Source of the DNA: Hirudinaria manillensis
Taxonomy: Eukaryota; Annelida; Clitellata; Hirudinida; Hirudinidae
Assembly: GCA_034509925.1 (NCBI GenBank)
Contig: CM067538.1
Span: 1,027,501 to 1,091,500, forward strand
Direction of reading: 5' to 3'
DNA: 64,000 nucleotides
The notes beneath the pieces are model-generated. The model ran no database searches, was not told the origin of the DNA, and saw only the letters and a list, made by a program, of their open reading frames with translations. Within the stretch, counting starts at the first letter, position 1. Every line of letters begins with the position of its first letter. The translations under genes were made by a program, and so were the position numbers. Positions 12,408 through 22,595 of the stretch are shown here, piece by piece.

Positions 12408-12907
12408 ACCAATCTATTATTATGGTTAGGTAGATCGTCTGGCCTGCTTCAACCAGGGTCGTTTCCCCCTTGGAGTTCCTGAAGTGGATCTCGCAGGAGT
12501 AGGGAAAAGAGGACAGGTTCGTGTACTTTTCGAAGATCACCACGGAAGCCAAGCCTGGCCTCGTCGTCTGCTTGTTTCCCATGTTCTGACTCAGATCTGC
12601 ACACCTGAGGAAGGGTTGCATCCCTCCGTAGTAGCTGATTATGCAACAGAATAGGGTTTGCAACTTCTGACCCGGGGGCAGTAGCTCAAACGTCATTGGC
12701 ACGTCTATCACGACCACGACTAGTTCCGTCCTGTAGTGCATATCCGTGACATTCTTGAAGTGACTGCTGCAACAGCACATGCCCGTCGTTCTTGGTTTGC
12801 CCAGGATGACCTTGGGTCTTATCATGGATTGGACATAGATCTCGAAGGGTATGCTCTTTCTGTTTGCCTGATTCTTGAAGATTATCTTGCCCATGGAGGG
12901 GATGTAG
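12408..12907 (-). pseudogene. Truncated copy of Ig-receptor exon 2
   Basis: Closely matches exon 2 of the intact Ig gene (25041-24127) but is broken. A deletion of about 270 bp joins the VILGK part directly to PRTTG, removing most of the third Ig domain and its first Cys and Trp. A second deletion removes the region from LASRFM to TDYL, including the hydrophobic C-terminal anchor. The 5' end stops abruptly at about 12907, where C19orf44-like intron/exon sequence begins. It keeps an open frame (12894-12406) but lacks a signal peptide and exon 1, so it is unlikely to make a functional receptor. Confidence 0.85.
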
Positions 12908-13304
12908 GCTTTTCAATATCACATTACTTTCCATCTCCATAGAAATAGTATCATATATTCAATTGGAGAAATTATTCTATTATCATTACGATCACAATAC
13001 AATAACATTGCACCTTTGTTGTTGTTTTGTCCAACATTGGCATGGGTATTCCCACTTTTCTCCATATTCCTTTGCAAAATGATTTGTCCTAAATGGCTTT
13101 GCATTGGATTCATTATCATTCTTTTTCTCCATAAATTTGTTTGCTCCTTTGGGTTTTGCTTCAGAAGAATCTTTTGATATTGATGCCTGAAATATCACTT
13201 ATGTCTTCAATGCTTTGCCGGTGACTCTTTTTGGATTTCTATAAAAACATAATTACAACAAAGTCTGTCATGTGATTGGTTTTATTAACCATTTAATATG
13301 TCAG
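12908..13304 (-). pseudogene. Truncated duplicate of C19orf44-like exon 2
   Basis: Homologous to 9528-9950. It contains a recognisable exon-2 copy (KSKKSHRQSIEDISDIS... on the minus strand, about 13243-13010) with substitutions and a small deletion that removes the SSKVDLYK end. No exons 3-7 follow: the copy ends at the duplication junction near 12907 and is separated from its exon-1 remnant by the copia insertion. Exon 1 of this copy is also damaged: about 90 bp are missing near 16485 relative to 10005-10095. Confidence 0.85.
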
Positions 13305-13459
13305 TGTTGAAATATACCTCGAGTAGATCGAATGCAAAGTCCAACTACAACAGACATTCTTTATTTACAGGAAGAAGAAGCAAAACAATATAGAGTGAAA
13401 CCAATAATAAAATAATTCAAACTATTTTAACAAAACAAGTTAAGTATAATAACTCAACA
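13305..13459 (-). repeat. 3' LTR of the degenerate copia element
   Basis: 155 bp. Its inner flank (13460-13520) matches the 3' end of the copia coding region followed by the polypurine tract GAGAAGG. Confidence 0.88.
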
Positions 13460-16266
13460 CCTTCTCATTTTGTTAAAATCTACTATTTAAGTCCCATTCT
13501 GTCCTTCAGCATGTTCAACCTCTCTTCACTTACATGTTTTGTCAAGATGTCTGCAATCTGAAATTCTGATGAGACTCTTTTGACACACACATCACCTTCA
13601 GTGACTTTTTCTCTGACGAAAAAATGTCTTGTCTTGATGTGTTTGATTCTTTTGTGATATTCTGGATTCTCAGCTAGTTCAATTGCCGTTTCATTATCAA
13701 CGTAAATTTCTGGGATGAGAATTCATCTCATTTTTTATTGCATCAATCCATTCTTTTCTTCTATAAGAACTTATTGCATCCTAAGATTCTGGTCCATTCA
13801 ATGCTTCATTCAGACAAACTTAGTCATCAAATCATTTTGGCTTCATGATCTGATTTCTATCTCTCAATTTTCTTGGATTGATTTTAACTTCTTCAATTGT
13901 TTCTTTTTCACTTGAACATTCATTATGTGATTTCAAGAAATTAAAATTGTTAGCATCTAATAAAGATGTTATTATTTCATTGTTAGCATCAGAAGAGGAT
14001 GGTATCATGTTCTCATTGGTAGTATTAGAGGAAGATGGTGTCATTCTTTCATCAAAACAGCATCTCTAATCTAATTTTCTTGTTTGGTGCAACATGTATC
14101 CGATATCCATCATCTCCTTCATATCCAACTAATATTCCTTTAACAGCTTTACTTTCAATCTTTGTTCTTAGCTGATTAGGAGTGTGAATATAAGCTTTTG
14201 AACCAATTATTCTCAAATGCTTAATTCTTGGTTTTCTTTTTCACCAAATTTTATAAGGCAATTTTCTCTCTATGGAGGAAGGTCCCGTTCTATTCAAAAC
14301 ATAAGCGGCAGTATTTATTAATTCTGCCCAAAGTTTCTGAGAATTCTTCATGAGCCAATCTCATTGCCCTGGCTGCTTCAACCAGTGTTCTATTCTCTCG
14401 TTCACTACATCCATTCTGTTGAGGTGTGAAAGGCATTACCAAACGATGTCTGATTCCTTTCATTTGTAAAATTTCCTTGACTTCATCATTATCAAACTCT
14501 GCCATTGTCGCTGGGGAGTTCTGATACTCTGTGTCCTGAGTTTTTGATAAGTTCAAGTACTTGCCTCAACTTGCTTGAAACTCCTGACCTGTTTTCAAAA
14601 AATAAACAAATCTAAATAAACTGTAATTATCATTAAATAGTACAAAATATTTGAAATTCGAATAAGATTCACAAAATGGACCACATCATGAAAACATCAG
14701 TGTAAATAATTTCGCTTGGTCGTGTTGCTTTTGGCCTTCTTTCAAATTGAAGTCTTTACCAAAAACACAGCCTTCACAAAATTCATCATCATCAACATTA
14801 TTTTTCAAATTATTTCTCAAAAATAATTTAACATGTTTTTGTTTTGATGTACGAATCTTTCATGATACAACTGGAGTTTTGAACTGTCAACAACATTTGA
14901 TTCTTGATGTTGTGGAAGAACAGTTTTAGCCAATAATTTGAATAAGACATTACCTTTCTTCTCTTGATCCAATTAGCTTAACACTGTTGTCTGCTTTAAA
15001 ACTGCACTTGTTGATGTTGGATGTAAAAACACTATTTTTTCTTCTTTCATGAGCAGAAAGCACAGAAAATAAGTTTTTCATGATTCTAGGAACATACCAC
15101 ACATCATTCAGTTCAAGTGGAACAACTTTATCGTAAATTTTAGTTTCAACTGTTACTTTGCCTTTTCCAATGACATCAAGAACACTTCCATCTGCAACAT
15201 TGAGTTTCTGTGGTTCAGAAAATTCATGATAATCTCTTAGAAAATCCTTTCTAAACGTTAAATGCCTTGTAGCGCCATTGTCTACAAACCAAGAGTCTGT
15301 AAAGCTAAACTGTAAAATCAACTGCATTGACCTCAACTGCCAGAAGAGAAGAACCAGAAGAACTCACATTTGTCTATAATTTTTCTTCTGCGATTCTCTT
15401 TTTACAGTCTTTCTTTAAATGTTCAACTTTGCTATAATTGAAACATTTAACCTTGATTCTATTCTTTAAATGTTCTCCCTTTTCTAAGAATTTTTTCTTT
15501 TCAGGGAATGTTTTTCTATGACTTGGAACAAATGTCTGATCTTTGTTTAATATTTCCTTCTCAGACAATGATCTCTCAGGACCACACAAATGAACTGTCA
15601 ATGAGTCAATATTTCTTTGTTCTTTGTTTAACAGTTTCCAGCTTGATGAGAAAGAAAAATATTCACTTGGAAGAGTTTCTAAGACTTTATAAATCAGTAA
15701 CAAATCTTTATTTTCATCTTTATAAAGTTCTGCTGATAAATCTTTCCACATGTTTTTAAGCTTGGAGACGTGAGTGTCCATGTCGTCTGCATCGTTCTTT
15801 TTGTAGCCGAAAAAAATTCATGCAAGAGTCACATGCTTTGTCTTCTCTCGCAACTTCAAGCAACGATTTCAATTCATCCCACATTTCAAATGCACCAGTC
15901 ATGTTTCGAGCTTTTTCGCAAACTTCTTCCGTCATATTGCTCGACATTAAAATCAATGCGCTGCGATCAGCTTCCTTAAACTTTTTGCTTATTCGTTCAA
16001 ACTCCGATCGTTCATCTTCTGAAGCATAATCTACTGGCGTAGGTTTCTTAAAATTTCCTTCAATAATTTCAAGCCAATCTCCCAAACTTCTAACGATGAC
16101 CATCATCCTGCCTTTCCAATTCGACCAGTCCGATTTAAATTCTAATGGTCTAATTTGGATTCTCGACAGATCCATTTCCGCAAACAAGTTTTCTAAGCCG
16201 CAACAAAAACAAAAAGTGATCTAGCAGTAAACAAATTTATTCTAAGCCTATTCTGGGCCCATAACC

Positions 16267-16428
16267 TGTTGAAATAAACCTCGACTAGATAAAAACAACT
16301 ACAACAGACAACATTTATTTACAGGAAGAAGAAGCGAAACAGTAGAGAGTGGAACCAAAAACCAATAATATAATAATTCAAGCTACAAAACTTTAACAAA
16401 ACAAGTTTTTAAGCGTAAGAACTCAACA
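16267..16428 (-). repeat. 5' LTR of the degenerate copia element
   Basis: 162 bp, bounded on the inside by the primer-binding site GGTTATGGGCCCAG (read on the minus strand, 16266-16253). Confidence 0.88.
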
Positions 16429-16767
16429 CTCAGTATTCTTGAAATAATTTAAAATTTTACGCAAAAAAGTTAATAAACCCGAACTTTCGATTTTACAGGA
16501 TTTAAATACATTTTAATTCCGCTCCTCAAAACAATGTTTCTGTTGATCAGACTTCTGTATCTATAGAAACCTGCTCAGTTGAAATAATTATTCAGTATCT
16601 TTCTTGTTTATTTCGTGTAGGAAGGGATATTTCGACGTTGAAAAATCCTTGGAACGTCTGCCGGCATCAAGTAACATCTAATTTGAAAGGTTGAATTATA
16701 TTTTAATTGTTTATCTAATATTTTTAGTTGTTTAAGGTTTGTCTTTTTACTTCTTAAGCTAGTTTCG

Positions 16768-16785
16768 GGTGAATGTACATTCACC
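16768..16785. promoter_or_regulatory. Palindrome upstream of copy 2
   Basis: 18-bp perfect palindrome GGTGAATGTACATTCACC, the same element as at 10374-10393. Confidence 0.55.
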
Positions 16786-16909
16786 TATTTTATTTGTTTT
16801 ACCGGAAAGTATCGGCTCGTTGTTTTTAACAAAAAAATATGTATTCCTTTGCCCCAGGCTTGGGCTCAAAAGTGTTCTTCATTCTGCTCTCCGAGAACTC
16901 TGAAACAAG

Positions 16910-18700
16910 ATGGCTCGTCAGTTGAGCACTGCACTTTCAGAAGTGATTCTCTGCGTTTACTGCTGCAGTTTATGCTACAAAATAATCGACCAGAACAAGT
17001 TCGTCTGCGCTGCTATCGGCGCGACAGCAGCTGCATCATTCTTTGGTATTTGGAGGTTCGGCTTGAGGGACTGCCCGACTTACGTGTACAATAGGGTGCC
17101 AATGAAAAAATGTTTTTTTGAAATTGTTTATTCCCGTTCCAGAAATTTGTTCCTTTTACATTTCTAAGGCTATATACAAAATTTTAGGTAAATAAAACGT
17201 CATTTAGAACTGTCTCAAGCATCTTGAACATCCCAATGCTTAAATATTGCGTATAATTGCGGAAATTACATGTTGCGCACATTTCACATGGTTAACTTCG
17301 ATAGCAAGAAATATTTTAGGTTTTTTTTTAAATCTGTTTAATTTCGTACAACTTAACCTTCAAAATATTATAAAATAGCACAGACTTTCAACAAAAAATG
17401 CAAAAATTTGACTAAAATCCAATACTAGCTAGTTTCTCAATAATGACTGATTTCTTAGACAGGAAAATGTTGCCTATGCATTTCAACAACCTGGAGAAGG
17501 TATTGCTTCTGATCCTCTTGATTAGTTAGTATGGAATTAAAGTCTTTTATTAAGGAGATGCCCCTTTCTGCAGCATCATTAACAACTTTCAATTGTTGGA
17601 CTTTGTGGCTGAATGAGACCAGATAACTCAGGCACTGTCAGATAAAATTGTGACCGAAATAAATAAATTTTGAGACAAAATATTATTTTGGACATCCATC
17701 GAGCTCTGTGATATGCTCCTGAAGCACAAATATAAAAGTCTTTTGAGTCATCACCAAGGAAAATAAGTGCCAACTCCAACAACTCCTTATAATCATCTCT
17801 AGGGTGGAATTCAAGCAATTCGTATCGAAAGATCGAAGGATCGAGATCAGTTCAACAGATCATTCCATTTTGGACATCCTTGGATCTCAGAAAGAAAGTT
17901 TAATGCAATTCTTTCGATACCAATTGCTTGAATTCCATCCTAGAGATGATTACAAGGAGTTCTTGGAGTTGGCACTTATTTTAGTCAATTTTTTGCATTT
18001 TTTTGTTGAAAGTCTATGCTATTTTATAATATTTTGAAGGTTAAGTTGTACGAAATTAAACAGATTTAAAAAAAACCTAAAATATTTCTTGCTATCGAAG
18101 TCAACCATGTAAAATGTGCGCAACATGTAATTTCCTCACTTATACGCAATGTTTAAGCATTGGGATGTTCAAGATGCTTGAGACAGTTCTAAATGACGTT
18201 TTATTTACCTAAAATTTTGTATATAGCCTTAGAAATGTAAAAGGAACAAATTTCTGGAACGGGAATAAACAATTTCGAAAAAAACTTTTTTCATTGGCAC
18301 CCTAGTGTACAAGTATCATAGGTTCGCGACCAGGATTACGTACACGTTCACACCTGCTCTGATTGCCTCAGTCTACGTGGAACATGTCCACAGTGTGGGC
18401 TCGATGGTACTCTTGGTGGCTCCGATTATAGTGACTTTCGTCATCTCCGTGGTGGCGCCCGAAACGCAGGACTTCTTCATGTCTCTGCTGAGCATGTGCT
18501 CCCTGTTATCCATCTTCTACGTCTCCTTCACCTTGAGCATCGTGTCCGGATTTCTCGGAGCCCTGTTCATGGTCCTCATCACCATAATCTTGGCCCAGGA
18601 CAGGAGCTCCATCAAAGGCATCAAAATAGTGGACTTGCTCCACTTCGTGCTCATGCTTTCAGTGTACTTCTTGGCCATTGGAGCAGGAATCAACATTTGA
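16910..18700 (+). pseudogene. Membrane-protein copy 2, split by a transposon
   Basis: Residues 1-60 are encoded at 16910-17091, to a codon near FGLRDCPTYVY. The frame resumes at 18305-18700 (VYKYHRFATRIT... to AGINI) after a 1,213-bp insertion plus its 8-bp target duplication. Apart from the insertion the gene appears undamaged, so the interruption seems recent. It is most similar to copy 4. As it stands, translation would stop in the transposon at 17165. Removal of the insert as an intron is not supported: the element begins TA and ends TA, not GT-AG. Confidence 0.9.
17092..18304. mobile_element. Foldback hAT-like DNA transposon (non-autonomous)
   Basis: The 1,213-bp element is flanked by an exact 8-bp duplication GTGTACAA (17084-17091 and 18305-18312), seen as a single copy in the uninterrupted paralogues. 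Termini are TAGGGTGCCAATGAAA and its complement. Inverted similarity continues for more than 300 bp (17092-17416 versus 17985-18304), making most of the element a giant hairpin. Eight-bp duplications with T at position 2 and A at position 7 fit hAT elements. The centre holds a minus-strand fragment (17818-17579) with ASGAYHRARWMSKIIFCLKIYLF, a motif I associate with transposon-derived proteins, and an inverted piece of the same coding region at 17905-17975. Confidence 0.88.
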
Positions 18701-19608
18701 AAAGTGAGGGGGAGTCCCTCGTGATGCCTCGACCATCGTGCTGTGGAATCCCGACGGCTCGGGGATTTTTTTCGTTTTGTTTTTGCCGTCGAAATTATGC
18801 TTTCTCGTTTCGAGTTTTCTTTTTTGTCTCTCTTCGGGCAAGTCGTGAAAGAGGGGTCGCTCGATTCGGAGTCTAGTCTGGTTTTTGTGGGGGATTTCGA
18901 TGTTCGAGTTGATGCCTTGAGTGTGTTTTTCCTCTCCGATGCGAAATAACTTGGGCATCATCATCTTTATTGCTTATTGTATTGTTTGTTGCATTTAATG
19001 TCAAAAACTTTCTGTCTCCACTAAAAAGTGTTTACCTTTGTTGGAGTTGTCAAGGCATATATGTTTCCTCGTAAATCATTAAAGGCGTTGACTCTCGAAA
19101 ACAATTTGTGATGCAACAACAACGCAGTATGTTATTGAAGATCGTTTGCTTATCAATCAACATCAACATTGCATCGTAAATGTGATGCTCTGATTGAAAC
19201 AATGTTGGCATTATAGCGGTTAAATTTCCATCATCTTGATCACTTTATCATAACATCTACTTTAAAAGACTTTCTTATATCAGTATCTTTCTTGTTTATT
19301 TCGTATAGGAAGGGATATTTCGACGTTGAAAAATTCTTGGAAAGGCGTCTTCCGACATCCAGTAACATCTAAGTTGAAAGGTTGAATTATATTTTAATTG
19401 TTTATCTAATATTTTCAGTTTTTTTGTCTTTTTACTTCTTAATTTAGTTTCGGGTGAATGTACATTCACCTATTTTATTTGTGTTTTACCGGAAAGTTTC
19501 GGCTCGTTGTTTTTAACCAAAAACATGTAATACCTTTGCTTTAGGATTTGGCTCAAAAGTGTTCTTCATATTGCATTTCATTCTGCTCTCCGAGAACTCT
19601 GAAACAAG
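18701..19608. other. Spacer between copies 2 and 3
   Basis: No gene. 18701-18960 is the conserved 3'-UTR-like segment. 18960-19270 matches the sequence after copy 1 (11340-11660). From about 19288 it becomes the standard upstream region of the gene family. Confidence 0.7.
19453..19470. promoter_or_regulatory. Palindrome upstream of copy 3
   Basis: 18-bp perfect palindrome GGTGAATGTACATTCACC, about 140 bp before the ATG. Confidence 0.55.
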
Positions 19609-20175
19609 ATGGCTCGCCAGTTGAGCACTGCACTTTTAGAAGTGATTCTCTGCGCTTTCTGCTGCAGCCTTTGCTACAAAATAATCGACCAGAACAAGTT
19701 CGTCTGCGCTGCCATCGGCGTGATAGCAGCTGCGTCATTCTTAGGTATTTGGAAGTTCGGCCTGAATGACTGTCCGACTGTGGTGTACAAGTGTCATAGG
19801 TTCATGGCCAGGATTACGTATACGTTCACCCCTACTCTAATGGCTTCGGTCTACTTGGAATATGTCCAGAGTGTGGGCTCGATGGCTCTCCTAGTCGCCC
19901 CCGTGATCATGATTTTAGTCATGTCCAAGGTGGCACCTGAATCGCGGGAGGTCTTCATGACTCTGCTGAGCATCTGTTCCCTGGCATTAATCCTCTACGT
20001 CTCCTTCACCTTGAACATCATGTCCGGAGTTCTCGGAGCCGTGCTCATGTTCCTCACCCCTATACTGGTCCAGGGCGACGGCTCCTTCAAAGGCATCAAG
20101 AAAGTTAACCTGGTCCACTTCTTGCTCATGCCTTCGCTGTATTTCTTGGCCATTGGAGCAGGAGTAAACATTTGA
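19609..20175 (+). CDS. Small multipass membrane protein, copy 3
   Basis: 188-aa ORF with the same hydrophobic layout as copy 1. It differs from copies 2 and 4 in blocks: GVIAAASFLGIWKFGLNDCPT instead of an FFGIW...FGLRDCPT version, and VMSKVAPESREVF instead of VISVVAPETQDFF. In its second half it resembles copy 1 (FLTPIL.QGDGS). No frame damage. The function is unknown; the pattern of segments suggests an integral membrane protein. Confidence 0.8.
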   Translation: MARQLSTALLEVILCAFCCSLCYKIIDQNKFVCAAIGVIAAASFLGIWKFGLNDCPTVVYKCHRFMARITYTFTPTLMASVYLEYVQSVGSMALLVAPVIMILVMSKVAPESREVFMTLLSICSLALILYVSFTLNIMSGVLGAVLMFLTPILVQGDGSFKGIKKVNLVHFLLMPSLYFLAIGAGVNI

Positions 20176-20947
20176 TAGGAAAAGGAGAGTCCCTCGTGAT
20201 GCCTCGACCATCGTGCTGTGGAATCTCGACGGCCCAGGGATTTTTTTCGTTTTGTTTTTGTCGTCGAAATTATGCCTTCTCGTTTCGAGTTTTCTTTTTT
20301 GTCTCTCTTCGCGCAAGTCGTGAAATAGGGGTCGCTCGGTTCGGAGTCTAGTCTGGTTTTTGCGGAGGCTTTCGATGTTCGAGTTGACGCTTTGAGTGTG
20401 CTTTTCCTCTCCGATGCAAAATAATTTGGGCATCGTCATCATCTTTATTCCTCAACGTATTGTTTATTACATTTAATGTCACAAATTTTCTGTCTCCAAT
20501 TAAAAAGTGTTTACCTCTTTTGGAGTTGTCAAGGCATATATATTAACTCAAGTTCGCATGCTTCCTCCCCAACATCTGATTTTTTGTACTTTGGTTTCGA
20601 AACATTTTCAACTCGTCTGCTTAGTTGGTTTATAAAAAAAACCTTTCTTTTTTTAAAATATTATTCAAAATTCATGCTTCCTCAGTTTCCAAGACCAACG
20701 TTGAATGCAAACAATTCTGAAAAATCTGATAAATAGTAAAATAAATACATAAATAGAAAAATAGTATAATTATTCAATATCTTTCTTGTTTCTATCGTGT
20801 AGGAAGGGATATTTCGACGTTGAAAAATTCTTGGAAAGGCGTCTTCCGACATCCAGTAACATCTAAGTTGAAAGGTTGAATTATATTTTAATTGTTTATC
20901 TAATATTTTCAGTTTTTTTTGACTTTTTACTTCTTAATTTAGTTTCG

Positions 20948-20965
20948 GGTGAATGTACATTCACC
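20948..20965. promoter_or_regulatory. Palindrome upstream of copy 4
   Basis: 18-bp perfect palindrome GGTGAATGTACATTCACC. Confidence 0.55.
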
Positions 20966-21102
20966 TATTTTATTTGTGTTTTACCGGAAAGTATCGGCTC
21001 GTTGTTTTTAACAAAAAACATGTATTCCTTTGCTCCAGGTTTGGGCTCAAAAGTGTTCTTCATATTGCATTTCATTCTGCTCTCCGAGAACTCTGAAACA
21101 AG

Positions 21103-21672
21103 ATGGCTCGTCAGTGGAGCACTGCACTTTCAGAAGTGATTCTCTGCGCTTTCTGCTGCAGTTTATGCTACAAAATAATCGACCAGAACAAGTTCGTCTG
21201 CGCTGCTATCGGCGCGGCAGCAGCTGCATCATTCTTTGGTATTTGGAGTTTCGGCCTGAGGGACTGCCCGACTTACGTGTACAAGTATCATAGGTTCGCG
21301 ACCAGGATTACGTACACGTTCACACCTGCTCTGATTGCCTCAGTCTACGTGGAACATGTCCACAGTGTGGGCTCGATGATATTCCTGGTGGCTCCCATGA
21401 TAGTGACTTTCGTCATCTCCGTGGTGGCGCCCGAAACGCAGGACTTCTTCATGTTTCTGCTGAGCCTTTGCTCCTGGTTATCCGTCTTCTTCGTCTCCTT
21501 CACCTTGAGCAACGTGTCCGGATTTCTCGGAGTCCTGTTCATGGTCCTCATCGCCATAATACTGGCCCAGGGCAGGAACTCCATCAAAGGCATCAAAATA
21601 GTGGACTTGGTCGACTTCCTGCTCATGCCTTCGCTGTATTTCTTGGCTATTGGAGCAGGAGTAAACATTTGA
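21103..21672 (+). CDS. Small multipass membrane protein, copy 4
   Basis: 189-aa ORF, intact. It is closest to the interrupted copy 2 over its whole length (CPTYVYKYHRFATRITYTFTP; VISVVAPETQDFF; LAQGRNSIKGIKIVDL). One codon longer than copies 1 and 3, in the fifth hydrophobic region (LFMVLIAIILAQG). The upstream acceptor-like sequence TTTGCTCCAG is the same as in copies 1 and 2. Function unknown. Confidence 0.8.
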   Translation: MARQWSTALSEVILCAFCCSLCYKIIDQNKFVCAAIGAAAAASFFGIWSFGLRDCPTYVYKYHRFATRITYTFTPALIASVYVEHVHSVGSMIFLVAPMIVTFVISVVAPETQDFFMFLLSLCSWLSVFFVSFTLSNVSGFLGVLFMVLIAIILAQGRNSIKGIKIVDLVDFLLMPSLYFLAIGAGVNI

Positions 21673-22440
21673 TAGGAAAAGGAGAGTCCCTCGTGATGCC
21701 TCGACCATCGTGCTGTGGAATCTCGACGGCCCAGGGATTTTTTTCGTTTTGTTTTTGTCGTCGAAATTATGCCTTCTCGTTTCGAGTTTTCTTTTTTGTC
21801 TCTCTTCGCGCAAGTCGTGAAATAGGGGTCGCTCGGTTCGGAGTCTAGTCTGGTTTTTGCGGAGGCTTTCGTTGTTCGAGTCGACGCTTTGAGTGTGCTT
21901 TTCCTCTCCGATGCAAAATAATTTGGGTATCGTCATCATCTTTATTGCTCAATGTATTGTTTATTGCATTTAATGTCACAAATTTTCTGTCTCCAATTAA
22001 AATTGTTTACCTCTTTTGGAGTTGTCAAGGCATATATATTAACTCAAGTTCGCATGCTTCCTCCCCAACATCTGATTTTTTGTACTTTGGTTTCGAAACA
22101 TTTTCAACTCGTCTGCTTAGTTGGTTTATAAAAAAACCTTTCTTTTTTTAAAAATATTATTCAAAATTCATGCTTCCTCAGTTTCCAAGACCAACGTTGA
22201 ATGCAAACAATTCTGAAAAATCTGATAAATAGTAAAATAAATAAATAGAAAAATAGTATAATTATTCAATATCTTTCTTGTTTCTATCGTGTAGGAAGGG
22301 ATATTTCGACGTTGAAAAATTCTTGGAAAGGCGTCTTCCGACATCCAGTAACATCTAAGTTGAAAGGTTGAATTATATTTTAATTGTTTATCTAATATTT
22401 TCAGTTTTTTTTGTCTTTTTACTTCTTAATTTAGTTTCGA

Positions 22441-22456
22441 GTGAATGTACATTCAC
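22441..22456. promoter_or_regulatory. Palindrome upstream of copy 5
   Basis: 16-bp core GTGAATGTACATTCAC is intact. The flanking base pair has changed (GAG...CCT), shortening the palindrome relative to copies 1-4. Confidence 0.5.
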
Positions 22457-22595
22457 CTATTTTATTTGTGTTTTACCGGAAAGTTTCGGCTCGTTGTTTT
22501 TAACCAAAAACATGTAATTCCTTTGCTTTAGGATTTGGCTCAAAAGTGTTCTTCATATTGCATTTCATTTTGCTCTCCGAGAACTCTGAAACAAG

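Larger units (their letters stand above)
13305..16428 (-). mobile_element. Degenerate Ty1/copia LTR retrotransposon
   Basis: LTRs lie at 16267-16428 (5') and 13305-13459 (3'); both begin and end with the TGTTGA/TCAACA-type inverted termini and have diverged from each other. Flanks GTCAG and CTCAG look like a mutated 5-bp target duplication. Minus-strand coding remnants in several frames give gag (16187-15374), a zinc knuckle that has lost its second Cys and its Gly (CFNYSKVEHLKKDC), protease (15336-14950), integrase (about 14880-14290) and the integrase-RT linker (14044-13832). Most of the reverse transcriptase is deleted: the sequence jumps near 13713 from the linker to the C-terminal RNase H part. 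At 3,124 bp it is about 1.26 kb shorter than the intact element at 42614-46994. The primer-binding site at 16252-16266 is preserved. Confidence 0.93.

Noticed and set aside
12406..12894. 162-aa minus-strand frame as a separate functional gene
   Set aside because: It is the truncated Ig exon-2 copy lacking signal peptide, most of the Ig domain and the C-terminal anchor.
17092..18304. Interpreting the insertion in copy 2 as an intron
   Set aside because: The ends are not GT-AG, an 8-bp target duplication is present, and the other four copies have no intron there.
10711..21939. Secondary frames in and after each membrane-protein copy (95-153 aa, both strands)
   Set aside because: They repeat with each copy because the DNA is duplicated. 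Their frames overlap the main ORF or the 3'-UTR segment and hold no recognisable domain.
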